A stretch of 20,809 nucleotides of DNA from a virus: positions 1 to 20,809 of IMG/VR virus record IMGVR_UViG_3300017917_001086; one strand, 5' to 3'. The notes under the pieces are model-generated. The model worked only from the letters and a program-made list of their open reading frames with translations. It was not told the origin of the DNA and did no database searches. Position 1 is the first letter of the stretch; every line of letters starts with the position of its first letter. The position numbers and the translations under genes are program-made. Shown here piece by piece: positions 5,277-10,420 of the stretch.

Positions 5277-6050
5277 ATGCACTATAGATCAATCTTTATA
5301 TCTGATGTTCATTTGGGTAGTAAAGGTTGTAAAGCAGAAATATTAGTAAATTTTTTGAAGAACAATACAGCCGATAAATTATATCTCATTGGTGATATTG
5401 TTGATGGTTGGAAAATACAACAGAACAAGTGGGCTTGGAAACAGGCCCACACCAACGTTGTACGTAGAATTTTAGGTCATGCTAAACAAGGTACCGAAGT
5501 ATTTTACATAGCAGGGAATCATGATGAGTTTCTTCGTCCAATGATACCCTATGGAATATCTTTCGGAAGAATCAGTATATTCAATCAAACCTCACATACA
5601 GGTATAGATGGTAAAAATTATTTAGTTGTTCATGGTGATCTATTTGATGGTATTACAAGACTAGCCCCCTGGATAAGTTTTTTAGGAGATAAGGCCTACG
5701 ATGTACTACTTGTTCTCAATACCAATTTCAATCGCTGGAGACATAGATTTGGATTCGGCTATTGGAGTCTTAGTCAATTTCTTAAGCAACGTGTTAAACG
5801 TGCCGTGGATTTTGTTTTTCAGTTTGAGCGTAATCTTGTTGACTACGGTCGCAAGCGTGGTTTTGACGGAGTTATTTGCGGACACATCCACAAAGCAGAA
5901 ATCAAAGAAATAGATGGTTTTGTCTATATGAATGATGGTGATTGGGTTGAATCATGCTCAGCATTAGTAGAACATATCGATGGTAAATGGGAAATAGTTT
6001 ACTGGACAAAAGAAATTTCAGATGTGGATACTATTTCTCATAGTAGTTAA
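5277..6050 (+). CDS. LpxH-like metallophosphoesterase (UDP-2,3-diacylglucosamine pyrophosphatase family)
   Basis: This 257-residue protein has the full calcineurin-like metal set: SDVHLG (9-14), GDIVDGW (39-45), GNHDE (80-84), VVHGD near 121 and GHIH near 203. Between the last two blocks is a helical insertion rich in aromatic and basic residues (RWRHRFGFGYWSLSQFLKQR), as in LpxH and LpxH2-type enzymes, where it forms a membrane-facing cap. LpxH hydrolyses UDP-2,3-diacylglucosamine to lipid X in lipid A synthesis. The match is at family level and the actual substrate may be another envelope pyrophosphate. AAGGAG at 5260-5265 serves as ribosome-binding site. The next large gene is a GT4 glycosyltransferase; from memory, LpxH2-like and GT4 genes are often adjacent in proteobacterial chromosomes, suggesting both were acquired together. 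Confidence 0.82.
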   Translation: MHYRSIFISDVHLGSKGCKAEILVNFLKNNTADKLYLIGDIVDGWKIQQNKWAWKQAHTNVVRRILGHAKQGTEVFYIAGNHDEFLRPMIPYGISFGRISIFNQTSHTGIDGKNYLVVHGDLFDGITRLAPWISFLGDKAYDVLLVLNTNFNRWRHRFGFGYWSLSQFLKQRVKRAVDFVFQFERNLVDYGRKRGFDGVICGHIHKAEIKEIDGFVYMNDGDWVESCSALVEHIDGKWEIVYWTKEISDVDTISHSS

Positions 6051-6195
6051 TGTATATGATTCGACTGATATTCCGGGTCGAATACAACTACATTTTAAAG
6101 ACCAACAAAGTTGTGAGCAAGCACTCCAATCAATGACTTCATGGGTGAAATTTCCCTGGTTTAAGGTCGAAGGAACATGCAAAAAACAATTCTAA
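6022..6195 (+). CDS. 57-residue small protein of unknown function
   Basis: An ATG at 6022, inside the end of the LpxH-like gene, opens a 57-codon frame ending with TAA at 6193-6195 inside the glycosyltransferase gene. It fills the otherwise empty gap between them. The N-terminus is hydrophobic (MWILFLIVV). The remainder is protein-like, with a SCEQALQSMTSW helix and a strand WFKVEGTC giving two cysteines. Small phage proteins of this pattern (CE..L..M...F..FKV...C) seem familiar, but I cannot name a family. The true start may be an internal codon, since the hydrophobic residues lie in the overlapped part. Confidence 0.45.
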   Translation: MWILFLIVVNVYDSTDIPGRIQLHFKDQQSCEQALQSMTSWVKFPWFKVEGTCKKQF

Positions 6196-7187
6196 TTGTG
6201 ACAGATAATTTACCTGAACAAATAAATGGTGTCGTTACTACATACAAAAATATTGAAACGTATGCGATTCGTGATGGTTATCGTTTTGTTTATATTACTC
6301 CCAATGAGTTCAGCTACATTGATTGCCCTATCTATAACGAAGTCAAGATTGCATATCCAAGGAAAATGGGCCAGAAGATTGAGGCGATATGTCCGGATTA
6401 TATCCATATCGCCACCGAGGGTCCTTTGGGTTTGTGGGCTAGAAAATATCTTACAAAACATAATATTAGGTACAATACTGCTTATCATACTAAATTCCCT
6501 GAAGGATTGGAAACCCTTCTTGGAATTCCTGAATCTATTACCTGGCGTTATATAAAATGGTTTCATAAGCATACTGGCAAAGTTTTGACTACAACAGAGT
6601 CTATGGTAAAACAACTTAAGGAACAGGGATTAGTAGCCGAAATTTTACCTTGGACTCGGGGTGTTGATAGAACTATTTTTAATGATTCTTTAAGAGTAAA
6701 ATCTAAACGAGATATAAATTTAGTATGCGTAAGTCGTGTTAGTAAAGAAAAAAATTTAGAAGATTTTTGTAAACTAGATTATTTTCATGCCACTAAATAT
6801 GTGGTGGGTGACGGTCCTTATAGAGCAGAATTAGAAGAAAAATACCCAGATGTAAAATTTGTTGGATATAAAACAGGAAAAGATTTAGCTTACTATTATG
6901 CCAATGCTGATGTGTTTGTTTTTCCTAGTCAGTGGGAAACTTTTGGCATCGTAATGATTGAGGCAATGGCATGTGGTACTCCTGTAGCTGCTTTTCCAGT
7001 TCAAGGACCTATAGATGTGGTTGAACATGGCGTTACTGGATTTCTAAGAAATGATTTAAGATTAGCTATTACAGAATGTTTAACTTTAAATAGATTTGAT
7101 GTGATGGAAGCAAGTTTAAAATGGTCTTGGGAAGATGCATGGACTATTTTTAAAAATAATTTAACACCGATAAATAAACAATTATAA
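6177..7187 (+). CDS. GT4-family glycosyltransferase
   Basis: This 336-residue protein has the two-domain GT-B layout of retaining GT4 enzymes. The N-terminal acceptor domain begins with TILIVTDNLPEQINGVVTTYKN, whose NGV...Y loop is typical of the acceptor side. It continues through TAYHTKFPEGL and a linker around EILPWTRGVD. The C-terminal donor domain has VCVSRVSKEKNL, VVGDGPYRAELE, the FVGYKTGKDLAYYYANADVFVFPS block and the ETFGIVMIEAMACGTPV motif, whose two Glu residues form the EX7E signature. The family resembles mannosyl- and glucosyltransferases acting on lipids or LPS. The donor sugar cannot be read from sequence, but ADP-heptose made by the Hld genes is a possibility. AAGGA at 6170-6174 supports the start. 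Confidence 0.88.
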   Translation: MQKTILIVTDNLPEQINGVVTTYKNIETYAIRDGYRFVYITPNEFSYIDCPIYNEVKIAYPRKMGQKIEAICPDYIHIATEGPLGLWARKYLTKHNIRYNTAYHTKFPEGLETLLGIPESITWRYIKWFHKHTGKVLTTTESMVKQLKEQGLVAEILPWTRGVDRTIFNDSLRVKSKRDINLVCVSRVSKEKNLEDFCKLDYFHATKYVVGDGPYRAELEEKYPDVKFVGYKTGKDLAYYYANADVFVFPSQWETFGIVMIEAMACGTPVAAFPVQGPIDVVEHGVTGFLRNDLRLAITECLTLNRFDVMEASLKWSWEDAWTIFKNNLTPINKQL

Positions 7188-7197
7188 AGGAGCCAAT

Positions 7198-7404
7198 ATG
7201 CTTAGACTACAAATGATTTCTGACGGCATTGAAGTTGAATTTTCCTGCGAGGACTCCGGGGAACATGTCTCTCTTTTGAATCTCTTAAACTCATTGATAC
7301 GAGAATTACACGGGCATCAGAATGTTAGCCTGTCTATTCGGTCGGTGGAACAAGAGGAAAGTGAACAAGAACCTGATCAAGAATTTCCTGTAAGAGACGA
7401 ATAA
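7198..7404 (+). CDS. 68-residue hypothetical protein
   Basis: A short acidic protein with a good ribosome-binding site (AAGGAG at 7188-7193) ten bases after the glycosyltransferase. The first 50 residues look like a small alpha/beta unit (MLRLQMISDGIEVEFS, then a helix SLLNLLNSLIREL, then a strand VSLSIRS). The tail is rich in Glu and Gln and probably disordered. I do not recognise a family. It is the last gene before a terminator-like hairpin. Confidence 0.65.
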   Translation: MLRLQMISDGIEVEFSCEDSGEHVSLLNLLNSLIRELHGHQNVSLSIRSVEQEESEQEPDQEFPVRDE

Positions 7405-7411
7405 TTTGGCT

Positions 7412-7439
7412 AACCCGGTTTGAATCCGGGTTTAATTTT
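7412..7439 (+). terminator. intrinsic-type terminator after the envelope gene run
   Basis: AACCCGG 7412-7418 pairs perfectly with CCGGGTT 7426-7432 around loop TTTGAAT and is followed by a T-rich run (TAATTTT). It ends the run from pstS to the 68-residue gene and is followed at once by the tRNA-Leu promoter. Confidence 0.65.
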
Positions 7440-7441
7440 GC

Positions 7442-7470
7442 TTGATTAGTGGTACTAAAGCAATTATAAT
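7442..7470 (+). promoter_or_regulatory. sigma70-like promoter for the tRNA-Leu region
   Basis: TTGATT 7442-7447 and consensus TATAAT 7465-7470 are 17 bases apart, placing initiation at about the first bases of tRNA-Leu (7479). The -35 and the bases before it (TTTGCTTGATT) are identical to those of the promoter at 1131. Confidence 0.65.
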
Positions 7471-7478
7471 ATGATTAT

Positions 7479-7567
7479 GCCCGAGTGGTGAAACAGGTAG
7501 CCACAAGAGATTTAAAATCTCTCGCGAAGATAGTAGCGTGCCGGTTCGATTCCGGCCTCGGGTACCA
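7479..7567 (+). tRNA. tRNA-Leu (UAA)
   Basis: A class II tRNA with long variable arm. The acceptor pairs GCCCGAG 7479-7485 with CTCGGGT 7557-7563, including the G1-U72 pair also seen in E. coli tRNA-Leu. The anticodon stem AGAGA/TCTCT has loop TTTAAAA with anticodon TAA at 7513-7515. A variable arm, a CCGG-type T arm with TTCGATT, and encoded CCA at 7565-7567 complete it. Confidence 0.94.
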
Positions 7568-7572
7568 GTATT

Positions 7573-7610
7573 GCCCCCTTAGCTCATGGTTAGAAGAGCA
7601 ACGGTCTCCT
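7573..7610 (+). pseudogene. 5' half of a tRNA-Arg (CCU), broken after the anticodon
   Basis: GCCCCCT (7573-7579), TA, a D arm GCTC/GAGC (7582-7585/7596-7599), A26 and a 5' anticodon strand ACGGT (7601-7605) followed by CTCCT read as a normal tRNA-Arg with anticodon CCT at 7608-7610. After the anticodon the sequence changes to T/A-rich DNA leading into the homing endonuclease. No matching 3' half (AGGGGGC acceptor strand) is found downstream. Confidence 0.65.
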
Positions 7611-7635
7611 TTTTTATAAATAAATAAAAAGGAGA
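7605..7635 (+). promoter_or_regulatory. late promoter nested in a hairpin that hides the endonuclease ribosome-binding site
   Basis: TCTCCTTTTT 7605-7614 pairs perfectly over 10 bases with AAAAAGGAGA 7626-7635, which contains the AAGGAG ribosome-binding site of the gene at 7640. The loop holds a perfect T4 late box TATAAATA (7615-7622). Transcripts coming from the tRNA promoter would contain both arms and be poorly translated. Transcripts starting at the late promoter would lack the left arm and be translatable. T4 uses this design for gene e, soc and the I-TevI ORF. Confidence 0.6.
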
Positions 7636-7639
7636 TTAA

Positions 7640-8317
7640 ATGAACTGTATTTTTTGTAATAGATTATGTAAAAATTTAAATTCGTTGAGAAATCATACAA
7701 GACTTTGTAAATTAAATCCTAACTTTTTACCTGCTCCAAAAAAATCTGAAGCATGGTATAAAAGTATGAATAAACAAAAATCTGAAGCATGGTATAAAAG
7801 TATGAACAAACGAAAAGGAAATGGAACAAATCAATATACCAAAGCTAAAGAAACAGGGATACCTTACATCTTAAAAGAGTCCACACGGAAAAAATTAGGT
7901 GTCTCGGGAACTGAACGTGTTTGGACTGAAGAAATGCGTAAAAAACATTCTGAATCTATGAAAAAAGCTGTAGAAACAAATCCAGAATCATATACCTCCT
8001 CTAATAGGGGTCGGGTTAAACAAATTACGTACGATGGTATAAAATTTCAAGGAACGTGGGAATTAGAATATTATAAGTGGAGTATATCTAATAATATTAA
8101 AATAGAAAGATGTGAAGAATCATTTTCCTATGAATGGAAAGGTATACGAAAATACTTTCCTGATTTTTATCATCCTGATTTGGATTTATATGTTGAAGTA
8201 AAAGGATATGAAACCGATAGAGACAGAGCAAAATGGTCTCAATTTCCGAAAAAATTGTCTATTATAAAAGAAAAAGATATAAAAGATATTAGAAAAGGAT
8301 GCTTTGTGCGGCTATAG
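7640..8317 (+). CDS. PD-(D/E)XK-type homing endonuclease with N-terminal zinc finger
   Basis: This 225-residue protein looks like a free-standing phage homing endonuclease. The N-terminus is a Cys/His finger (CIFCNRLC then NHTRLC, residues 3-23). Basic DNA-contact modules follow, including a tandemly duplicated SEAWYKSMNK unit (residues 36-58), and then a TRKKLGVSG and MRKKHSESMKKA helix-like region. The C-terminal catalytic domain is FQGTWELEYYKW (Glu), then RKYFPDFYHPD and LYVEVKGY, giving the PD...ExK signature. This class includes I-Ssp6803I, which targets a tRNA anticodon region. Here the gene sits exactly after the anticodon of a broken tRNA-Arg and its last bases form the start of the next tRNA. 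Translation is probably late (see the nested hairpin). Confidence 0.82.
   Translation: MNCIFCNRLCKNLNSLRNHTRLCKLNPNFLPAPKKSEAWYKSMNKQKSEAWYKSMNKRKGNGTNQYTKAKETGIPYILKESTRKKLGVSGTERVWTEEMRKKHSESMKKAVETNPESYTSSNRGRVKQITYDGIKFQGTWELEYYKWSISNNIKIERCEESFSYEWKGIRKYFPDFYHPDLDLYVEVKGYETDRDRAKWSQFPKKLSIIKEKDIKDIRKGCFVRL
7742..7813 (+). repeat. 36-bp tandem duplication inside the homing endonuclease gene
   Basis: Units 7742-7777 and 7778-7813 are nearly identical (two differing bases seen) and in frame, each encoding KSEAWYKSMNK plus one residue. The near identity points to recent duplication of a DNA-contact module. Confidence 0.85.
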
Positions 8318-8393
8318 CTCAGAGGTAAGCAGCACTCCGCTCATAACGGATAGGTCCCTGGTTCGAATCCAGGTGGCCGCACAAAGCATCCTT
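8295..8393 (+). repeat. 18-bp perfect inverted repeat enclosing a tRNA(CAU) gene
   Basis: AAGGATGCTTTGTGCGGC at 8295-8312 is the exact reverse complement of 8376-8393. Two further pairs (T8313-G8375, A8314-T8374) complete a 20-bp helix whose inner seven pairs are the tRNA acceptor stem. The left arm is also the end of the homing endonuclease coding region. Confidence 0.9.
8308..8381 (+). tRNA. tRNA with CAU anticodon (Met or lysidine-type Ile), no encoded CCA
   Basis: The acceptor pairs GCGGCTA 8308-8314 with TGGCCGC 8374-8380. The anticodon loop CTCATAA has anticodon CAT at 8342-8344 on stem CTCCG/CGGAT, whose outermost pair is C-T. The T arm is CCTGG/CCAGG with TTCGAAT. The D stem is weak (three pairs plus a C-C mismatch). 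It lacks the C1-A72 mismatch of initiator tRNA. Alone among the complete tRNAs here, it is followed by ACAAAG rather than ACCA, so CCA must be added or the gene is degenerate. Its first 10 bases overlap the endonuclease gene. Confidence 0.75.
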
Positions 8394-8410
8394 ACTATGA
8401 AAGGTGTTAA

Positions 8411-8878
8411 ATGAAACTAAATCTAGAACAAGTACAGCAATTTATCGAAGCACAAAGTCCTCAGACTAAAATATACATTGGATGTGATTCAGAAAGATAT
8501 CGCAGAAATAATGTATGGTACGCTGATTATATTCTTGCCATTGTAGTTCATATTGATGGTAAGCATGGATGCAAAATCTTCGGTGAAGTAATAACAGAGC
8601 GAGATTATGATCAGAAAGCATCCAAGCCAACATTTCGTTTAATGAATGAAGTGTATAAGATTAGTGAACTGTATCTTAAATTGCAAGAAGTTCTAGTGGA
8701 TAGAGATGTTGAAGTTCATCTTGATATTAACCCAGATGATGACCATGTAAGTAATATAGTGTTATCTCAAGCAGTTGGTTATATCAAAGGTACTTGTAAT
8801 GTTATCCCTTTAGTCAAACCAAATGCATTTGCTGCTAGTTACGCAGCAGATCGTCTCAAGGAATTGAAAATAGCATGA
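8411..8878 (+). CDS. RNase H-like fold protein (DUF458/YkuK-like)
   Basis: This 155-residue protein resembles the YkuK/DUF458 group, predicted to have a ribonuclease H-like fold. The first strand IYIGCDSER carries Asp26 and Glu28 in the position of the first metal ligand. The second strand ILAIVVHID is followed by an acidic helix. A later VHLDINPDDDHVSN block (about residues 102-115) supplies more acidic residues, and a PNAFAASYAADRL helix ends the domain. No member is known to me with a defined substrate, so nuclease activity is inference. GAAAGGTG precedes the ATG. The stop overlaps the ATG of hldD (ATGA), so the two are translationally coupled. Confidence 0.7.
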   Translation: MKLNLEQVQQFIEAQSPQTKIYIGCDSERYRRNNVWYADYILAIVVHIDGKHGCKIFGEVITERDYDQKASKPTFRLMNEVYKISELYLKLQEVLVDRDVEVHLDINPDDDHVSNIVLSQAVGYIKGTCNVIPLVKPNAFAASYAADRLKELKIA

Positions 8879-9657
8879 ATATATTAATTACAGGATATAA
8901 CGGGTTTATCGGTCAAAATATGACAAGATATTTATCAGATCATAATCTTTATTTCTTTGAATGGGGTGAAGTTTTTGATTCTAAAATTTTTAAAAAATTG
9001 GATTGGGTAATTCATCTAGGAGCCAATAGTTCAACAACAGAAACTGATGTAGAAAAAGTTTATAGCAGAAATGTTGATTTTACTCTTACCCTATCTTTGT
9101 TATGTAAACAGTTTGATGTAAATCTTCAGTACGCAAGTTCAGCAAGCGTATATGGATTGAATACTAATTTTGCTGAGGATGCTCCTAAAAATCCTCAAAG
9201 CCCATATGCTTGGTCCAAATTTATTGTAGACAGATATATGGAACACACACAATTTAGTAATAACAATATTTTGGTTCAGGGTTTTAGATATTTTAATGTA
9301 TATGGCCCATATGAAAGCCACAAAGAAAATCAAGCAAGCCCGTACTATAATTTTGACAAACAAGCTAAAGAAACGGGTGTTATCAAGATCTTCGAAGGTA
9401 GTGAGAATTTTAAGAGAGACTTTATTCATGTTGATACTGTATGTAAAATACATGAAGCAATGTTAAATAAAAAAGTGTCTGGAATTTTTAACGTAGGTAT
9501 GGGAGAAACTAAATCCTTTCTCCAAGTCGCAGAAGAAATAGCAAAAAAACATAATGCCAAAATAGAATACATCCCAATGCCAGAAAATATTAAATATCAA
9601 TATCAAACCTACACATGTGCTGATTTAACAAAATTGAATGGAGTTCTAAATGGCTAG
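8875..9657 (+). CDS. hldD: ADP-L-glycero-D-manno-heptose 6-epimerase, C-terminally short
   Basis: HldD (RfaD) converts ADP-D-glycero-D-manno-heptose to the L-glycero form used in LPS inner core. The Rossmann motif GYNGFIG is at residues 7-13, GANSSTTETD at 49-58, catalytic Tyr111/Lys115 in YAWSK, and RYFNVYGPYESHKENQAS, FEGSENFKRDF and SGIFNVGMGETKSF follow in HldD order. The end, IEYIPMPENIKYQYQTYTCADLTKL, is specific to this family rather than to general NAD-dependent epimerases. At 260 residues it stops about 45 short of the usual 305-310, losing the last helices of the substrate domain. It overlaps rpoZ by 8 bases. With hldE1 and hldE2 at 1665-2760 it supplies three steps of ADP-heptose synthesis. 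Confidence 0.88.
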   Translation: MNILITGYNGFIGQNMTRYLSDHNLYFFEWGEVFDSKIFKKLDWVIHLGANSSTTETDVEKVYSRNVDFTLTLSLLCKQFDVNLQYASSASVYGLNTNFAEDAPKNPQSPYAWSKFIVDRYMEHTQFSNNNILVQGFRYFNVYGPYESHKENQASPYYNFDKQAKETGVIKIFEGSENFKRDFIHVDTVCKIHEAMLNKKVSGIFNVGMGETKSFLQVAEEIAKKHNAKIEYIPMPENIKYQYQTYTCADLTKLNGVLNG

Positions 9658-9874
9658 AATAACCTCGGAAGTAGCATCAATTAAAATTGGCAATAAATAC
9701 GATATGGTATTAATTGCTGCAGCAAGAGCTAGAGAATTAAAACGAGGGCATCGATCGACTCTCGGAGAAAAGAATCGCCCTATCGTAACTGCTATTCGAG
9801 AAATAGAACAAGGATTAATTGGTAGAGAATACTTAAGAAAGCTAAGAAATGCATCAAATACAAAAAGGAAGTAA
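9650..9874 (+). CDS. rpoZ: RNA polymerase omega subunit
   Basis: This 74-residue protein closely follows bacterial omega. MARIT opens it, KIGNKYDMVLIAAARARELKRG covers the conserved region 1 that contacts beta-prime, and NRPIVTAIREIEQGLI matches the second conserved helix (E. coli has NDKTTVIALREIEEGLI). Omega wraps the beta-prime C-terminus and aids polymerase assembly; it also forms part of one ppGpp site together with beta-prime. It is somewhat shorter than the E. coli subunit (about 90), losing only the variable acidic tail, and here ends basic (RNASNTKRK). Position 8 bases inside the end of hldD and ahead of a micro-ORF puts it in a compact phage operon. A phage copy could alter host polymerase. 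Confidence 0.88.
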   Translation: MARITSEVASIKIGNKYDMVLIAAARARELKRGHRSTLGEKNRPIVTAIREIEQGLIGREYLRKLRNASNTKRK

Positions 9875-10016
9875 ATATGCGTTAGTTGAAGCAAGAACTT
9901 TTGGTGGATATAGAGTATTTCTTTACAATGCTTACTTTGATTCTCAAGAAGAAGTTTATTTCGAAACCAAACAAGAAGCAGATGAATATGCTAATTTTTG
10001 GATAACTTTAGATTGA
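9849..10016 (+). CDS. 55-residue hypothetical protein overlapping rpoZ
   Basis: ATG at 9849 opens a 55-codon frame that ends with TGA at 10014-10016 and overlaps rpoZ by 26 bases. The product has a protein-like composition: strand KYALVEARTF, strand YRVFLYNAYFD, strand EEVYFETKQ and a helix EADEYANFWITL. This suggests a small beta-sheet domain. No family is recognised. Its stop codon lies in the -35 box of the next promoter. A better-looking ribosome-binding site at about 9865 leads only to an ATG followed by an immediate stop, so the 9849 start is preferred. Confidence 0.5.
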   Translation: MHQIQKGSKYALVEARTFGGYRVFLYNAYFDSQEEVYFETKQEADEYANFWITLD

Positions 10017-10041
10017 CACCCCAATCAAGTTATTATATAAT
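10013..10041 (+). promoter_or_regulatory. consensus sigma70 promoter for the winged-helix gene
   Basis: TTGACA 10013-10018 and TATAAT 10036-10041 are both exact consensus and 17 bases apart, the ideal spacing. It shares 14 bases around and after the -10 (10035-10048) with the promoter at 1131-1159. The transcribed leader holds a 6-bp hairpin, ATCGCA 10056-10061 with TGCGAT 10070-10075. Confidence 0.85.
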
Positions 10042-10092
10042 TAGTTATGGTGATGATCGCACACCTATTTGCGATGAATTTATGGAGTTATT

Positions 10093-10341
10093 ATGCTTAA
10101 AACTCGTGTATTGAAAGTTTTACAATCTGGTCGTAACTTTACCCCAGCACAATTAGCTGGTCTAACTGGTAGTTCTGAGGATAGCATTCGTCCTCGTATC
10201 AGCGAACTACGTGCTGAAGGTTATGCTGTATATAGTAATACCACTAAGAACGGCAAACATGCTTATCGTTTAGGCAAACCAAGTCGTCAAATGGTTGCTG
10301 CTGCTTATAAGCAAGCAGGTAGCGCAGCGTTCTCAGCGTAA
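10093..10341 (+). CDS. small winged-helix DNA-binding protein
   Basis: An 82-residue protein with a helix-turn-helix (FTPAQLAGLTGSSEDSIRPRISELRAEGY, residues about 16-44) followed by a beta wing (AVYSNTTKNGKHAYRLG) and an Ala-rich tail. Very similar small winged-helix proteins are common in T4-like aquatic phages and are thought to be transcription factors. Conserved arginines in the recognition helix (RPRISELR) fit DNA contact. It is driven by the strongest promoter in the window and uses a clear GGAG ribosome-binding site, so high early expression is likely. Codons seem richer in C and G at third positions than those of its neighbours, consistent with high expression. Confidence 0.8.
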   Translation: MLKTRVLKVLQSGRNFTPAQLAGLTGSSEDSIRPRISELRAEGYAVYSNTTKNGKHAYRLGKPSRQMVAAAYKQAGSAAFSA

Positions 10342-10350
10342 TTTAATACG

Positions 10351-10400
10351 GTCGCCAACCTCCACTCCACCCAAATGGCGACGCCGGAACCGTAACCGGC
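10351..10400 (+). other. tandem hairpins between the winged-helix and HNH genes
   Basis: GTCGCC 10351-10356 pairs with GGCGAC 10377-10382, and GCCGG 10383-10387 with CCGGC 10396-10400, directly abutting. The first loop is C-rich and carries CCTCC, a match to the 16S anti-Shine-Dalgarno. There is no T run, so this is not a classical terminator. It could be an mRNA 3' stabiliser or a small RNA end. Confidence 0.4.
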
Positions 10401-10420
10401 ACCTAACCTAAATATTTGCC

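Noticed and set aside
5701-5913. Plus-strand ORF with hydrophobic segments inside the LpxH-like gene
   Set aside because: It lies in another frame of a well-supported gene and has no ribosome-binding site; the hydrophobicity comes from AT-rich codons.
7640-8317. Group I intron carrying the homing endonuclease inside the tRNA
   Set aside because: Only about 30 bases separate the tRNA break from the ATG and none separate the stop from the next tRNA, so there is no room for intron core sequences. No 3' tRNA half exists to splice to.
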